Shown here one piece after another: positions 42,105 through 50,736 of a stretch of DNA of 64,000 nucleotides. Positions within the stretch are counted from its first letter, which is position 1. Every line of letters starts with the position of its first letter. The notes under the pieces are model-generated. The model was not told the DNA's origin. It saw only the letters and a list, made by a program, of their open reading frames with translations, and did not search any database. Source of the stretch: Sulfurovum sp. (GTDB lineage Bacteria > Campylobacterota > Campylobacteria > Campylobacterales > Sulfurovaceae); assembly GCA_002733215.1 (NCBI GenBank), contig NVUY01000010.1, positions 1-64,000 of the forward strand, given 5' to 3'. A program made the translations under genes and the position numbers.

Positions 42105-43646
42105 TTAATTGTTTGTTGGATGTGCAGAAATCATTTGGATAGCATCTCCTACCGTAAAACTTCCTGGCTTTTGTCTCGGAGGGAATTCTTTAAATGTTGC
42201 TAAGAATTTTCCTACCATCTCTTGTACAGGAAGTGCAATAAAAGCACGTCTATACCACCAATCATTGTACCCCATACCTTCCATACCACGCTCAGAAGGA
42301 TCAGATTTCAAGTCAAAAAAGATAGGTGCTCTAAGTTTTTCAAATGGTGTTCTCCAAACATCCATACCTGTTGCATTTTGAACCATAAAGTGAATTTTTG
42401 TACGTCCAAATCTAAGTGCCAAAAGGTCTCCATCATCAGAGAAGTAGAAAAATTCTTTTCTGGCTTCTTTCCCTGTACCAGTAAGTAGACCTGTTTGGTC
42501 GTATCCATCTAAATGTACTTTAAATGTTTTGTTCCCATAGGTATGCCCTTTTAGAAGTTCTTGTTTTACATTTTTGTTTCCAGCAATTCCCACAAGTGTT
42601 GGGAACCAGTCTTCCCCTGCAAATACATGGTTAATCACTGTACCCGGCTTGATATTATTTGGCCATCTAACAAGTGCAGGTACTCTCCATCCACCTTCCC
42701 AGTTTGTATTTTTTTCGCCTCTGAATGGTGTAGAACCAGCATCTGGCCAGAGACACACCATTGGGCCATTATCGGACAGATACATCACTATGGTATTTTC
42801 TGTTAACTTCTCATCATCTAAGAAATCAAGTAGTTTACCTATGAGTGCATCATGTTCCATCATGCCATCTGCATATGCACCCAGTACTGGGTAGATACCC
42901 TTTGGATTGTTTCTGTTTTCTTTTTTTACATGGGTAAAGTTATGCATACGCGTAGGGTTAAACCAAACAAACCAAGGTTTCTTCGCTGCTTTTTGTCTGC
43001 TTATAAAGTCTTTGGTTTTAGCCAACACTTCTTCATCGATGGTTTCCATTCTTTTTTTATTGAGGGGTCCCGTGTCCTCTATTTTCCCATCTGCTGTTGA
43101 AGAGATGACACCTCTTGGTCCATACTTTTTTAAAAATTTAGGATTTGTCGGATAGTCTTCATTTTCTGGCTCTTCTTCTGAGTTTAAATGGTATAGGTTT
43201 CCATAAAACTCATCAAAACCATGGTTGGTAGGTAACATGTCATCTCTGTCACCTAAATGGTTTTTACCAAACTGACCTGTAGCATATCCAAGAGGTTTGA
43301 GCATCTCAGCAATGGTTGGGTCTTCTTTTTTTATCCCTTGTGGTGCACCAGGAAAACCTACTTTTGAAAGTCCCGTCCTAAAAGGAACCTGACCCAAAAT
43401 AAACGCTGATCTTCCTGCTGTACAAGACTGCTGTCCATAGTAGTCAGTCATAAGTGCACCCTCTTTTGCAATACGGTCAATGTTTGGTGTCTGATAGCCT
43501 ACAATCCCTTGTCCGTAAGCACTTACGTTATTGATACCGATATCATCTGCCATAATTACCAAAATGTTTGGTTTATCTACTGCTTGTAACCACAGAGATG
43601 TCATAGCGACCATACCCGTAAAGAGTATTTTTTTAGATAGTGTCAT
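42105..43646 (-). CDS. Secreted Cys-type sulfatase (arylsulfatase family)
   Basis: NILVIMADDIGINNVSAYG; GQQSCTAGRSAF sulfatase signature; YLSDNG. Confidence 0.92.
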   Translation of the reverse strand: MTLSKKILFTGMVAMTSLWLQAVDKPNILVIMADDIGINNVSAYGQGIVGYQTPNIDRIAKEGALMTDYYGQQSCTAGRSAFILGQVPFRTGLSKVGFPGAPQGIKKEDPTIAEMLKPLGYATGQFGKNHLGDRDDMLPTNHGFDEFYGNLYHLNSEEEPENEDYPTNPKFLKKYGPRGVISSTADGKIEDTGPLNKKRMETIDEEVLAKTKDFISRQKAAKKPWFVWFNPTRMHNFTHVKKENRNNPKGIYPVLGAYADGMMEHDALIGKLLDFLDDEKLTENTIVMYLSDNGPMVCLWPDAGSTPFRGEKNTNWEGGWRVPALVRWPNNIKPGTVINHVFAGEDWFPTLVGIAGNKNVKQELLKGHTYGNKTFKVHLDGYDQTGLLTGTGKEARKEFFYFSDDGDLLALRFGRTKIHFMVQNATGMDVWRTPFEKLRAPIFFDLKSDPSERGMEGMGYNDWWYRRAFIALPVQEMVGKFLATFKEFPPRQKPGSFTVGDAIQMISAHPTNN

Positions 43647-43694
43647 CTTAGTTCCTTGTTTAAAGTTAAAGTAAATATATTTTTCAATATACGA

Positions 43695-44516
43695 TTAAAA
43701 TGTTGGAAATAAAAACTTGGCAGTAAATGTCAAAGAATTTTTAGGTGTTGGAGCAAAAATTCCGTTACCTATGTTTACTTTATCTGCAAAATTATGTGCG
43801 TATTGTAAAGAGAACATCACAGGTAGTTTTCCAAACCTATGAAGTTTCCCTACTTGTAAAGCAATGGGTAAAGAAACCCATTGTGTAGACTCCCAGTCAT
43901 ACATGTACTGTATGTCTCCCGTACCGATGTTCCATCCTCCACCCAAAGAGTAGTTTACTATAGGTTGAAAAGAACTTATTTTAGTATGAGGACGTACATC
44001 ATCCCCTGCTATACGAAAGAGATTTTGGTTAAAGAGTCCTAGGTTTAGACCTTTGGTGATGGTATTGTTTACAAAACCAAAGGCAGGGCCTAGACTCCAT
44101 TGTTTGTTTCCCCCTTCTATGGGAATACCTGCAACTACACCTACACCAAAACGTCCCCAGGAAGCAGGAAACACTGTCATGTCAAACAGAGTCATATCTG
44201 CTAGACCGGTATCACCCGAAGGGCTGTCTGTTGCGTATGGCTGTGTGATTCTAGCTATGTGGTTGTACTCACCCCATTTGTAAGGATATGCTGCACGGAA
44301 TGAAACACTATTTCCACTTTCACCCTCTAAACTGTTATAATAATCAGACGTGTAATTGTCTATCAGCTGTACAGCCATAAGTGGGGCTGTGGGGTCATTT
44401 GCTTTTTGTGACAAGTCAGTTTCTGAATAGAGTGAAGATACACTTAATGCAAGAGCATACCCTAAAGATAACATAGTTTTTTTTATACTCATTTTTTTCA
44501 TATTAAACTCTTTCAT
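43695..44516 (-). CDS. Outer-membrane beta-barrel-like protein, possible substrate channel
   Basis: Signal peptide, aromatic/glycine-rich alternating strands, C-terminal AKFLFPTF ending in F; start may be internal Met. Confidence 0.65.
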   Translation of the reverse strand: MKEFNMKKMSIKKTMLSLGYALALSVSSLYSETDLSQKANDPTAPLMAVQLIDNYTSDYYNSLEGESGNSVSFRAAYPYKWGEYNHIARITQPYATDSPSGDTGLADMTLFDMTVFPASWGRFGVGVVAGIPIEGGNKQWSLGPAFGFVNNTITKGLNLGLFNQNLFRIAGDDVRPHTKISSFQPIVNYSLGGGWNIGTGDIQYMYDWESTQWVSLPIALQVGKLHRFGKLPVMFSLQYAHNFADKVNIGNGIFAPTPKNSLTFTAKFLFPTF

Positions 44517-44605
44517 TTTTATTCTTAATAACTTTTTTTAATAATACCCAAAAACTATATCTAATGGGTATAGAAAAACTGCAAGATGTAAAGGTTTTGA
44601 TGATT

Positions 44606-45553
44606 TTAAGACTGTCTTTGCAACGTTAAAGAAGGAAGTTCTCCAAACATGTTTTTATAGGCAGCAGTAAAAGTGCTCATATTGTAAAAATTGTATCGTA
44701 ATGCAACGCTGGAGATGTGTTCAGTACGTGGATCTGCTAAAATAAGTTCCTGTTTAATCGCATGCATACGAAGAGCTAAAAGGTATTTTTTAGGTGTGAC
44801 TCCATATTGGGCTTTGAAAGAGTGATGCAGTGTACGTTCACTGATGCTAAGTTCTGTTGTTATGTGAGGAATAGAAATGGATTCTTCAATAGACTGGTGT
44901 AGCAAGTCTCGCACGTTTTTAATGTGAAAAGTTTGTTTTCGCTTAGCATTTTCTTCCAAGTAAATATAAGAAAAAACATGATGAAGTATCTCAGATTCAA
45001 TTTTAGGGTAGTATGTATCTATGGGCAAAGTGGTATGATCTTTCATCAAATAAGACATCCAGTTTTCAATACCCTTTACAAAGTGAGAGAAGGACTCAGG
45101 CTCAATGTAGAATTCTTTGTTTTTTGTATGGCTATTAAAATCTTCATTAAAATAACTGTAGTACGCTTTCGTGAAAAACCCTTCTTTAACCGAAAGTACA
45201 AAAGTTTCACTTTCACCCGTACAAAGAAAGTCAATTTCATCACCAGATCTTAAAATCTTGATTTGATGATGCACTGCTAGTTTGTTTTGAAATGAAATAT
45301 CAGCCTTTGTCACTACAAAAGCAATAAGTACAGTACCTTTTGGGAAATCTCCACGTAATAACACACCATGAGAATATGGTGTACGCATAAGCTGTATATG
45401 TGGCGTATGGGTCACAATCATTGAACCATAAAATGAACCTTTTTGTATCTGTATACGCTCAAGGCTCCAAGATCGTGCATAAAACTCCATCTCTTCTAGG
45501 TTAATATCTCTAAAGTCTATCTTCAGTCCAATGGGAAAAAGTATAGATGACAT
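44606..45553 (-). CDS. AraC-family transcriptional regulator
   Basis: Tandem HTH: SIPHITTELSISERTLHHSFKAQYGVTPKKYLLALRM..HISSVALRYNFYNMSTFTAAYKNMFGELPS. Confidence 0.9.
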   Translation of the reverse strand: MSSILFPIGLKIDFRDINLEEMEFYARSWSLERIQIQKGSFYGSMIVTHTPHIQLMRTPYSHGVLLRGDFPKGTVLIAFVVTKADISFQNKLAVHHQIKILRSGDEIDFLCTGESETFVLSVKEGFFTKAYYSYFNEDFNSHTKNKEFYIEPESFSHFVKGIENWMSYLMKDHTTLPIDTYYPKIESEILHHVFSYIYLEENAKRKQTFHIKNVRDLLHQSIEESISIPHITTELSISERTLHHSFKAQYGVTPKKYLLALRMHAIKQELILADPRTEHISSVALRYNFYNMSTFTAAYKNMFGELPSLTLQRQS

Positions 45554-45746
45554 AAAGGCTCTCCCATATCTTATTCATTCATTATAGGGAAAGTAGCTTA
45601 TAGCAATAGCTTTGCTGATTGCATGGTCTATTTTGTACCCATGTAATTAACAGTATAAAGACGATGAGTTTTAGATTTTGAATAGTGGAATAGAAGAAAT
45701 GCACTCCTAAACTAAGTTTAGAAGTGTAAAAATGTATCGTTTTGTA

Positions 45747-45869
45747 TTAAAGTACTGAGCTAATAGCTAACTTTGCAGTTTCTTTTTTTGCGCTTGCATC
45801 AGGTATTGAAGCTTTAGAAGCAGTGACTGCTCCAAGAGCACCTGCTTTAATTTTTTGTACTTATTTCAT
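45747..45869 (-). pseudogene. Possible small decayed ORF: ATG-AAA-TAA then 37 open codons
   Basis: MK*VQKIKAGALGAVTASKASIPDASAKKETAKLAISSVL* read on the minus strand just after the mscS-like gene. Confidence 0.3.
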
Positions 45870-45871
45870 TA

Positions 45872-47353
45872 CTAATCGTCATCAACACTCATATCTTTTG
45901 TATCTACAGTATCTTTTGATTTTTTAGTGTAAGTTTCTTTACTATGCTCGTCTGCCGCTTTCTCTGTCTGTGTATTTTGCCCAATAACATGTATGTCACT
46001 CTGAGGATAAGGGATAGAGATACCTTCTTCATCAAAGCGTTCTTTGACTGTACGGGTTACTTCCCAGAAGACAGTCCAATAATCAGCTGTTTTAACCCAT
46101 GGACGGCATATGAAGTTCACCGATGAATCTGCCAATTCACTTACCTTGATGGTAGGTGCAGGGTCTTTGAGTACCAGTGGATGTTCTGAGAGGATCTGCT
46201 CCATCACCTTCTCTGCCTGTTCAATGTTATCATCATAACCGATACCAAAGACCAGATCTACACGTCGTGTATCACTATGTGTTACATTGGTAATGATATC
46301 ACCCCAGATTGAGTTGTTTGGAATAATCATCATTCTGTTATCTGCTGTGACAATGCTTGTCGATACTAATGTCATTGACTCAACAGTACCTATGATACCT
46401 GCAACATCCACAACATCACCTATGTCATAAGGACGGTAGAACATGATCATCAGTCCGCTGGCAAAGTTACTCAGTGTTCCCTGTAGTGCAAATGCAACCA
46501 CAAAACCTGCGGCACCTACCATTGCCATGATCGGTGCTACATTGATATCCATTGCCGCGAGTGCGACCAAAAGTCCGATGAACATCACCACTTTATGGAT
46601 ACTGTTGGAAATAAATTCATTGAGAAGCTGTGAACTGTTTTTTGTGTTTTGCAATGCCTTTTTTGCTCCTCTACTCAATAAGCTAGAGATGAACATAGCA
46701 AGAAAAAGGATAGCAAGAAATTTAAGAATATTTATCAACCAGTAGATACCGCCATCCTCAGACATGATCCATCCAGAGACAGTTGTCCACGCAGAATGGG
46801 CATCCGTCACTTCTAAAGAGATACCGCTAACGGTATCTATATAGCGGCGGTATGGCAGTACCTTTTCAAGCTCTTTACCTGTTTCATCTGTACCGATCTT
46901 TTCGTTGATATTTTCCAGCACGGTATCAAGACGATCCACCATTATCTTTCTTTCGGAACGTAGCTTTATCTGTTCTTCAAGGATAGCAGATTTCTCTTCA
47001 TTTGCTACAGTGAGCTTCTGCTGAACTCCCTCTCTCTCCTCGGCTGCTGTCTCGTTATTGTCCAATGCTTTCATAGCATCGATTTCAACATTTTTTTCTC
47101 TCACTAAAATTTTAGTATCATAGACTTTTTTAGCAGATACTTTTAGTAGTTCTAACCATCCGTCAGCTTCGACAAATAGTTCATCACTGGACATATGTCT
47201 GACCATCAGATTAAGTATTTCAGGTGAAACATCCGCATCTGCTGTCGTAACAGCTGTAGGTTTTACAGGTGTTTCCTCAGCATAAACAGCTGTGGTTGAT
47301 GTCAATGCCAAAGTTAACATTAACCCTGAAAGTATTTTTTTAAAATTCGTCAT
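45872..47353 (-). CDS. MscS-family mechanosensitive channel
   Basis: GAAGFVVAFALQGTLSNFASGLMIMFYRPYDIGDVVDVAGIIGTVESM. Confidence 0.92.
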   Translation of the reverse strand: MTNFKKILSGLMLTLALTSTTAVYAEETPVKPTAVTTADADVSPEILNLMVRHMSSDELFVEADGWLELLKVSAKKVYDTKILVREKNVEIDAMKALDNNETAAEEREGVQQKLTVANEEKSAILEEQIKLRSERKIMVDRLDTVLENINEKIGTDETGKELEKVLPYRRYIDTVSGISLEVTDAHSAWTTVSGWIMSEDGGIYWLINILKFLAILFLAMFISSLLSRGAKKALQNTKNSSQLLNEFISNSIHKVVMFIGLLVALAAMDINVAPIMAMVGAAGFVVAFALQGTLSNFASGLMIMFYRPYDIGDVVDVAGIIGTVESMTLVSTSIVTADNRMMIIPNNSIWGDIITNVTHSDTRRVDLVFGIGYDDNIEQAEKVMEQILSEHPLVLKDPAPTIKVSELADSSVNFICRPWVKTADYWTVFWEVTRTVKERFDEEGISIPYPQSDIHVIGQNTQTEKAADEHSKETYTKKSKDTVDTKDMSVDDD

Positions 47354-47386
47354 TTTTCTCTCTTTTTATTTTATATTTTCTACAGA

Positions 47387-47959
47387 TCAATAAGGAGAAG
47401 AAACTACTTTATAAACCAAAGCATCACCTTCATAGAAAGGCTGATAATATGAATTATCACATCTTCTATAGGAGATGCCGTTAGCAATAACTGTAGTACA
47501 AGTCGTTGGCATAGTTGAGGCTGCGATCACTGAACCTATCACTAAACCTGTTGTGAAAGCCATCAGTGGAGCACCACGATAATAACCATAATGCCCACGT
47601 CTGTGCCCACCATAATAACGGCTATTATGATTTACGTTCACATTCACATTTTTGTTCACATTTCTATTGACATTTTTATTTCTATTGACATTTCTGTTTT
47701 TATTGACATTTCTGTTTTTATTGGTATTCCTGTTACGATTCGTACTGCGACTTCGGTTTGCTCCACCACCTCTTCGTGCTCCACCGCCACCTCGTCTAGC
47801 CTCTGCCTGCGTAAAGAGAGACACATTCATTTCTATAGGCATAGTAGCAAAACCGTTTCCTAATGGAGTGATTTTTTCAACACTCACTGATGGAGAAAAA
47901 AGACCTATCATGGCAGCCACTACAGTGAACTTCGCTAAATAACTGTTTTTATTTTTCAT
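47387..47959 (-). CDS. Low-complexity Asn/Arg/Lys/Val-repeat secreted protein
   Basis: GGGARRGGGANRSRSTNRNRNTNKNRNVNKNRNVNRNKNVNRNVNKNVNVNVNHN core; C-terminal Cys/Tyr-rich region; signal-like N-terminus. Confidence 0.72.
   Translation of the reverse strand: MKNKNSYLAKFTVVAAMIGLFSPSVSVEKITPLGNGFATMPIEMNVSLFTQAEARRGGGGARRGGGANRSRSTNRNRNTNKNRNVNKNRNVNRNKNVNRNVNKNVNVNVNHNSRYYGGHRRGHYGYYRGAPLMAFTTGLVIGSVIAASTMPTTCTTVIANGISYRRCDNSYYQPFYEGDALVYKVVSSPY
47684..47719. repeat. Two exact 18-bp tandem repeats coding NKNRNV-type hexapeptides
   Basis: ATTGACATTTCTGTTTTT x2, with degenerate copies on both sides. Confidence 0.75.
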
Positions 47960-47973
47960 ATCTCAATCCTTTC

Positions 47974-48684
47974 TTACTTTGATTTATTAACTGATATTTT
48001 TGATGCACCTTTTGGTGCTACAAAAACAAAATCGCTCTCTGAAATGTTTGCATTAGTATCCCAAGTTATATTGGTATTGACTCTTGATGGAGAGTCATTA
48101 CTTGTATCTATGATGCTATAACTTTTTACCAGTGGTTTATCTCCCGTAGCTATCCAGACATGTATCTCTCTTGTGCCATTTTTAAACGCTATGTAGTCAC
48201 ACTCTACGCCAGCTACATCTTTAGTACCAAAGTATTTGCTTGAACTGAACTTTACTCTTTTATCCATATCACTATAGATCAATTGTGCAAGAGGTGCTCT
48301 GATGCCAAACTTTTCAAAAAGGAAATCAAGTGCTGCATCTAGTTTTTTGGGTGTTTGTATTTGACCGTAATAGTTATGATTATGGTCTATCATAGTAAAG
48401 CTACCGTCATTGAGGTAATTTGTTCTATTTTTCACTGTTCCTGTAGTATCTACACGCAGCTTGCCCGGTCTGTATACTTTTACAAGAGCTGTATGTTTAT
48501 ATGTTTTACCCTCTACTTCACCATCTGTTATGGTCGCAGTAAACGCGTATTTGTCCATACTACCGATAGTTTGATAAGCATTATTGAGTATGTCTCTTGC
48601 AGACTGTTCTGCTGCAAAGAGATTTGTACTGCTTAGCAAGAGTGCTACTCCTGCTGTGCAGAGGAGTTTTTTATGTAAGTTCAT
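47974..48684 (-). CDS. DUF2092 / LolA-like periplasmic protein
   Basis: Signal peptide; VYRPGKLRVDTTG..NRTNYLNDGSFTMIDHNHNYYGQI. Confidence 0.75.
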   Translation of the reverse strand: MNLHKKLLCTAGVALLLSSTNLFAAEQSARDILNNAYQTIGSMDKYAFTATITDGEVEGKTYKHTALVKVYRPGKLRVDTTGTVKNRTNYLNDGSFTMIDHNHNYYGQIQTPKKLDAALDFLFEKFGIRAPLAQLIYSDMDKRVKFSSSKYFGTKDVAGVECDYIAFKNGTREIHVWIATGDKPLVKSYSIIDTSNDSPSRVNTNITWDTNANISESDFVFVAPKGASKISVNKSK

Positions 48685-48836
48685 TTTTCATCCCTTTTTT
48701 ATGTATTCTATCTAACTTGATAATATACCATAAAAATGAAATTTACTAGTATAGAAAAACTGCAAATTACGTAGATAAAGAAGATATTTTTGGTTCCTTA
48801 TAATAATCTGAAATGAAACATAGTACTGATTCTCCT

Positions 48837-50699
48837 CTATGGGGATTGATCCCTATAGGCACGTTTAGGGATCGGTTGTCCCAGTAAAACCGTTGTATGC
48901 AACAGTAGACGCTCAATGGTACCCAGTTTGGTACGCTGTGTCAGTACATTTTGAGCCATTGCAGGTTCATCAGTAATGATGCCGTCTACACCCAAAGATA
49001 TCATACTGGTCATAGAGACAGGATCATTGGCTGTCCAGATAAATACTTTTTTGCCTACTTTATGCGCTCTTCTTACAAAGTTTGGTTCCATCATATCCAT
49101 ATTGATCGCAAGGAAATCTACATCCATCTTGGAAATATCTCCCATAGCTATCGATAGTAAAATACCGGTCTCCAAGTCAGGTCTCAATGACCGTACTTTT
49201 TTGATGCCGCCAGGCCACAATGACATCAGTGCAACATTCTGTGACATACCGACCTTTTCAACCACGTCTATCACACGTTGTTCAAGCTGTTCGTCATGAC
49301 CATAATATTTGAGTTCAATGAGCACTTTTGCTTTCCCTTTCGCTTCAAGCAGTACCTCTTCGAGTGTCTGTATGCGTTGTGCAGAAAACTTAGGGTCAAG
49401 CCAACTGCCTATATCGATCTGACGTAACTCATCCAGTGTACCATCCCATACTTTTGTTGGCACATTTGAAATCTTCATGAAGTCACTGTCGTGTATCACA
49501 ACCACTTCACCATCTTTAGTTTCCTGAACATCTATCTCTACCCAGTGGGCATTGTCATTGATCGCCTGTCGTATGGCTGCTATCGTGTTTTCAGGTGCTT
49601 TCCCTGCTGCACCGCGATGGGCAATGATCTCCACATTATCTACAGTCTGGATATCTTTTAGGAGCCAGGTACCGGCTAAAACTGCTGCTGTCACCGCAGT
49701 GATCAAAAGAAGTGTCACTTTTGTCGTTGTTAATTTTAACCCTTCTCCCTCTTCTTTTACTCTCATATCACTTGTGTTTATATGGCATCCGTAACGCTCA
49801 GAGAGCACTACGATCAAAGTCGCAAAACTGCTTGATGTAAATGTCGTCACAAAGATATTTCCAAGAGATAACAAAGCAACCATAGCACCCATCACCAAGA
49901 TAAGTACTTTGAATGAATCGTAAAAGAGAGGCACTACTTGGCTTGCTAAAAAGTGAATCGTTCCCAACACAAATACAGATAACAAAAATGCAGCAAAAGC
50001 CCAGAGGGAAAATGACTTTAGTATCTGATACTTATGCCCTTTAGCCAAAGCTTCACTTTTGGCAAAAGAGTCAGCTGCTGAGACGCCTGAAAAAAGGATC
50101 AGAGGAAGGGCAAGAGACCAGGAGAGCAGTTTACGTACCAGTACAAAGAGCATCAGCATCATGATCAACCCGATGATCAAAACATTCACGATGAATACAG
50201 GCGGTTTTTCAGCCAAATAATAGTTGATATCATGATCTGTGATTAAAAACCAGGCAATAGCCGCAGAGACAGCAAGAAAGGGTACCACGATGATCAATAT
50301 ACGAATAAGAAGCCGTAGAGTAAAGAGATAGATACTTTTTGCATGGTTAAACGTAAAATGAAGTGCAGCAAGCACAGCCATATTTTGTCCATGCAGCCTT
50401 GTCGCACTTACTGCCATCATAGAAGCTTTTTCAAAAATAAGAATAGTGATCAACAAACCGGCAAAGACGATCAACGCCGTTATCCCCGCAGGTGACAGCA
50501 TAAACATAGCAATGTCCATGTCGGAGAGTACCGCCTCTCCCGATAGACTTAGCAGGAATTTACCGACAATACCGACTAAAGGAGCAAACAAGGTCAAACC
50601 AAGTGCCATATATATAAGGTGAATAGTAAAGAGCTTTACCATGCTCTGCCGCAGAACACCTAATACCTCTTTCCAAATACCCTCTTTTTGTTCTGTCAT
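48837..50699 (-). CDS. Glycerophosphodiester phosphodiesterase with N-terminal multi-TM domain
   Basis: IIAHRGAAGKAPENTIAAIRQAI, HWVEIDVQETKDGEVVVIHD. Confidence 0.9.
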   Translation of the reverse strand: MTEQKEGIWKEVLGVLRQSMVKLFTIHLIYMALGLTLFAPLVGIVGKFLLSLSGEAVLSDMDIAMFMLSPAGITALIVFAGLLITILIFEKASMMAVSATRLHGQNMAVLAALHFTFNHAKSIYLFTLRLLIRILIIVVPFLAVSAAIAWFLITDHDINYYLAEKPPVFIVNVLIIGLIMMLMLFVLVRKLLSWSLALPLILFSGVSAADSFAKSEALAKGHKYQILKSFSLWAFAAFLLSVFVLGTIHFLASQVVPLFYDSFKVLILVMGAMVALLSLGNIFVTTFTSSSFATLIVVLSERYGCHINTSDMRVKEEGEGLKLTTTKVTLLLITAVTAAVLAGTWLLKDIQTVDNVEIIAHRGAAGKAPENTIAAIRQAINDNAHWVEIDVQETKDGEVVVIHDSDFMKISNVPTKVWDGTLDELRQIDIGSWLDPKFSAQRIQTLEEVLLEAKGKAKVLIELKYYGHDEQLEQRVIDVVEKVGMSQNVALMSLWPGGIKKVRSLRPDLETGILLSIAMGDISKMDVDFLAINMDMMEPNFVRRAHKVGKKVFIWTANDPVSMTSMISLGVDGIITDEPAMAQNVLTQRTKLGTIERLLLHTTVLLGQPIPKRAYRDQSP

Positions 50700-50736
50700 T
50701 TTTGCCTACCTTTTCTTTCTTCGTGTATACTTATGA

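Noticed and set aside
47640-47745. Considered as a CRISPR array
   Set aside because: Repeats are contiguous 18-bp coding tandem units with no spacers.
47591-47942. Plus-strand Phe/Leu/Ile repeat ORFs (90 and 96 aa)
   Set aside because: Reverse-strand reading of the tandem repeats in the Asn/Arg/Lys/Val-rich protein gene.
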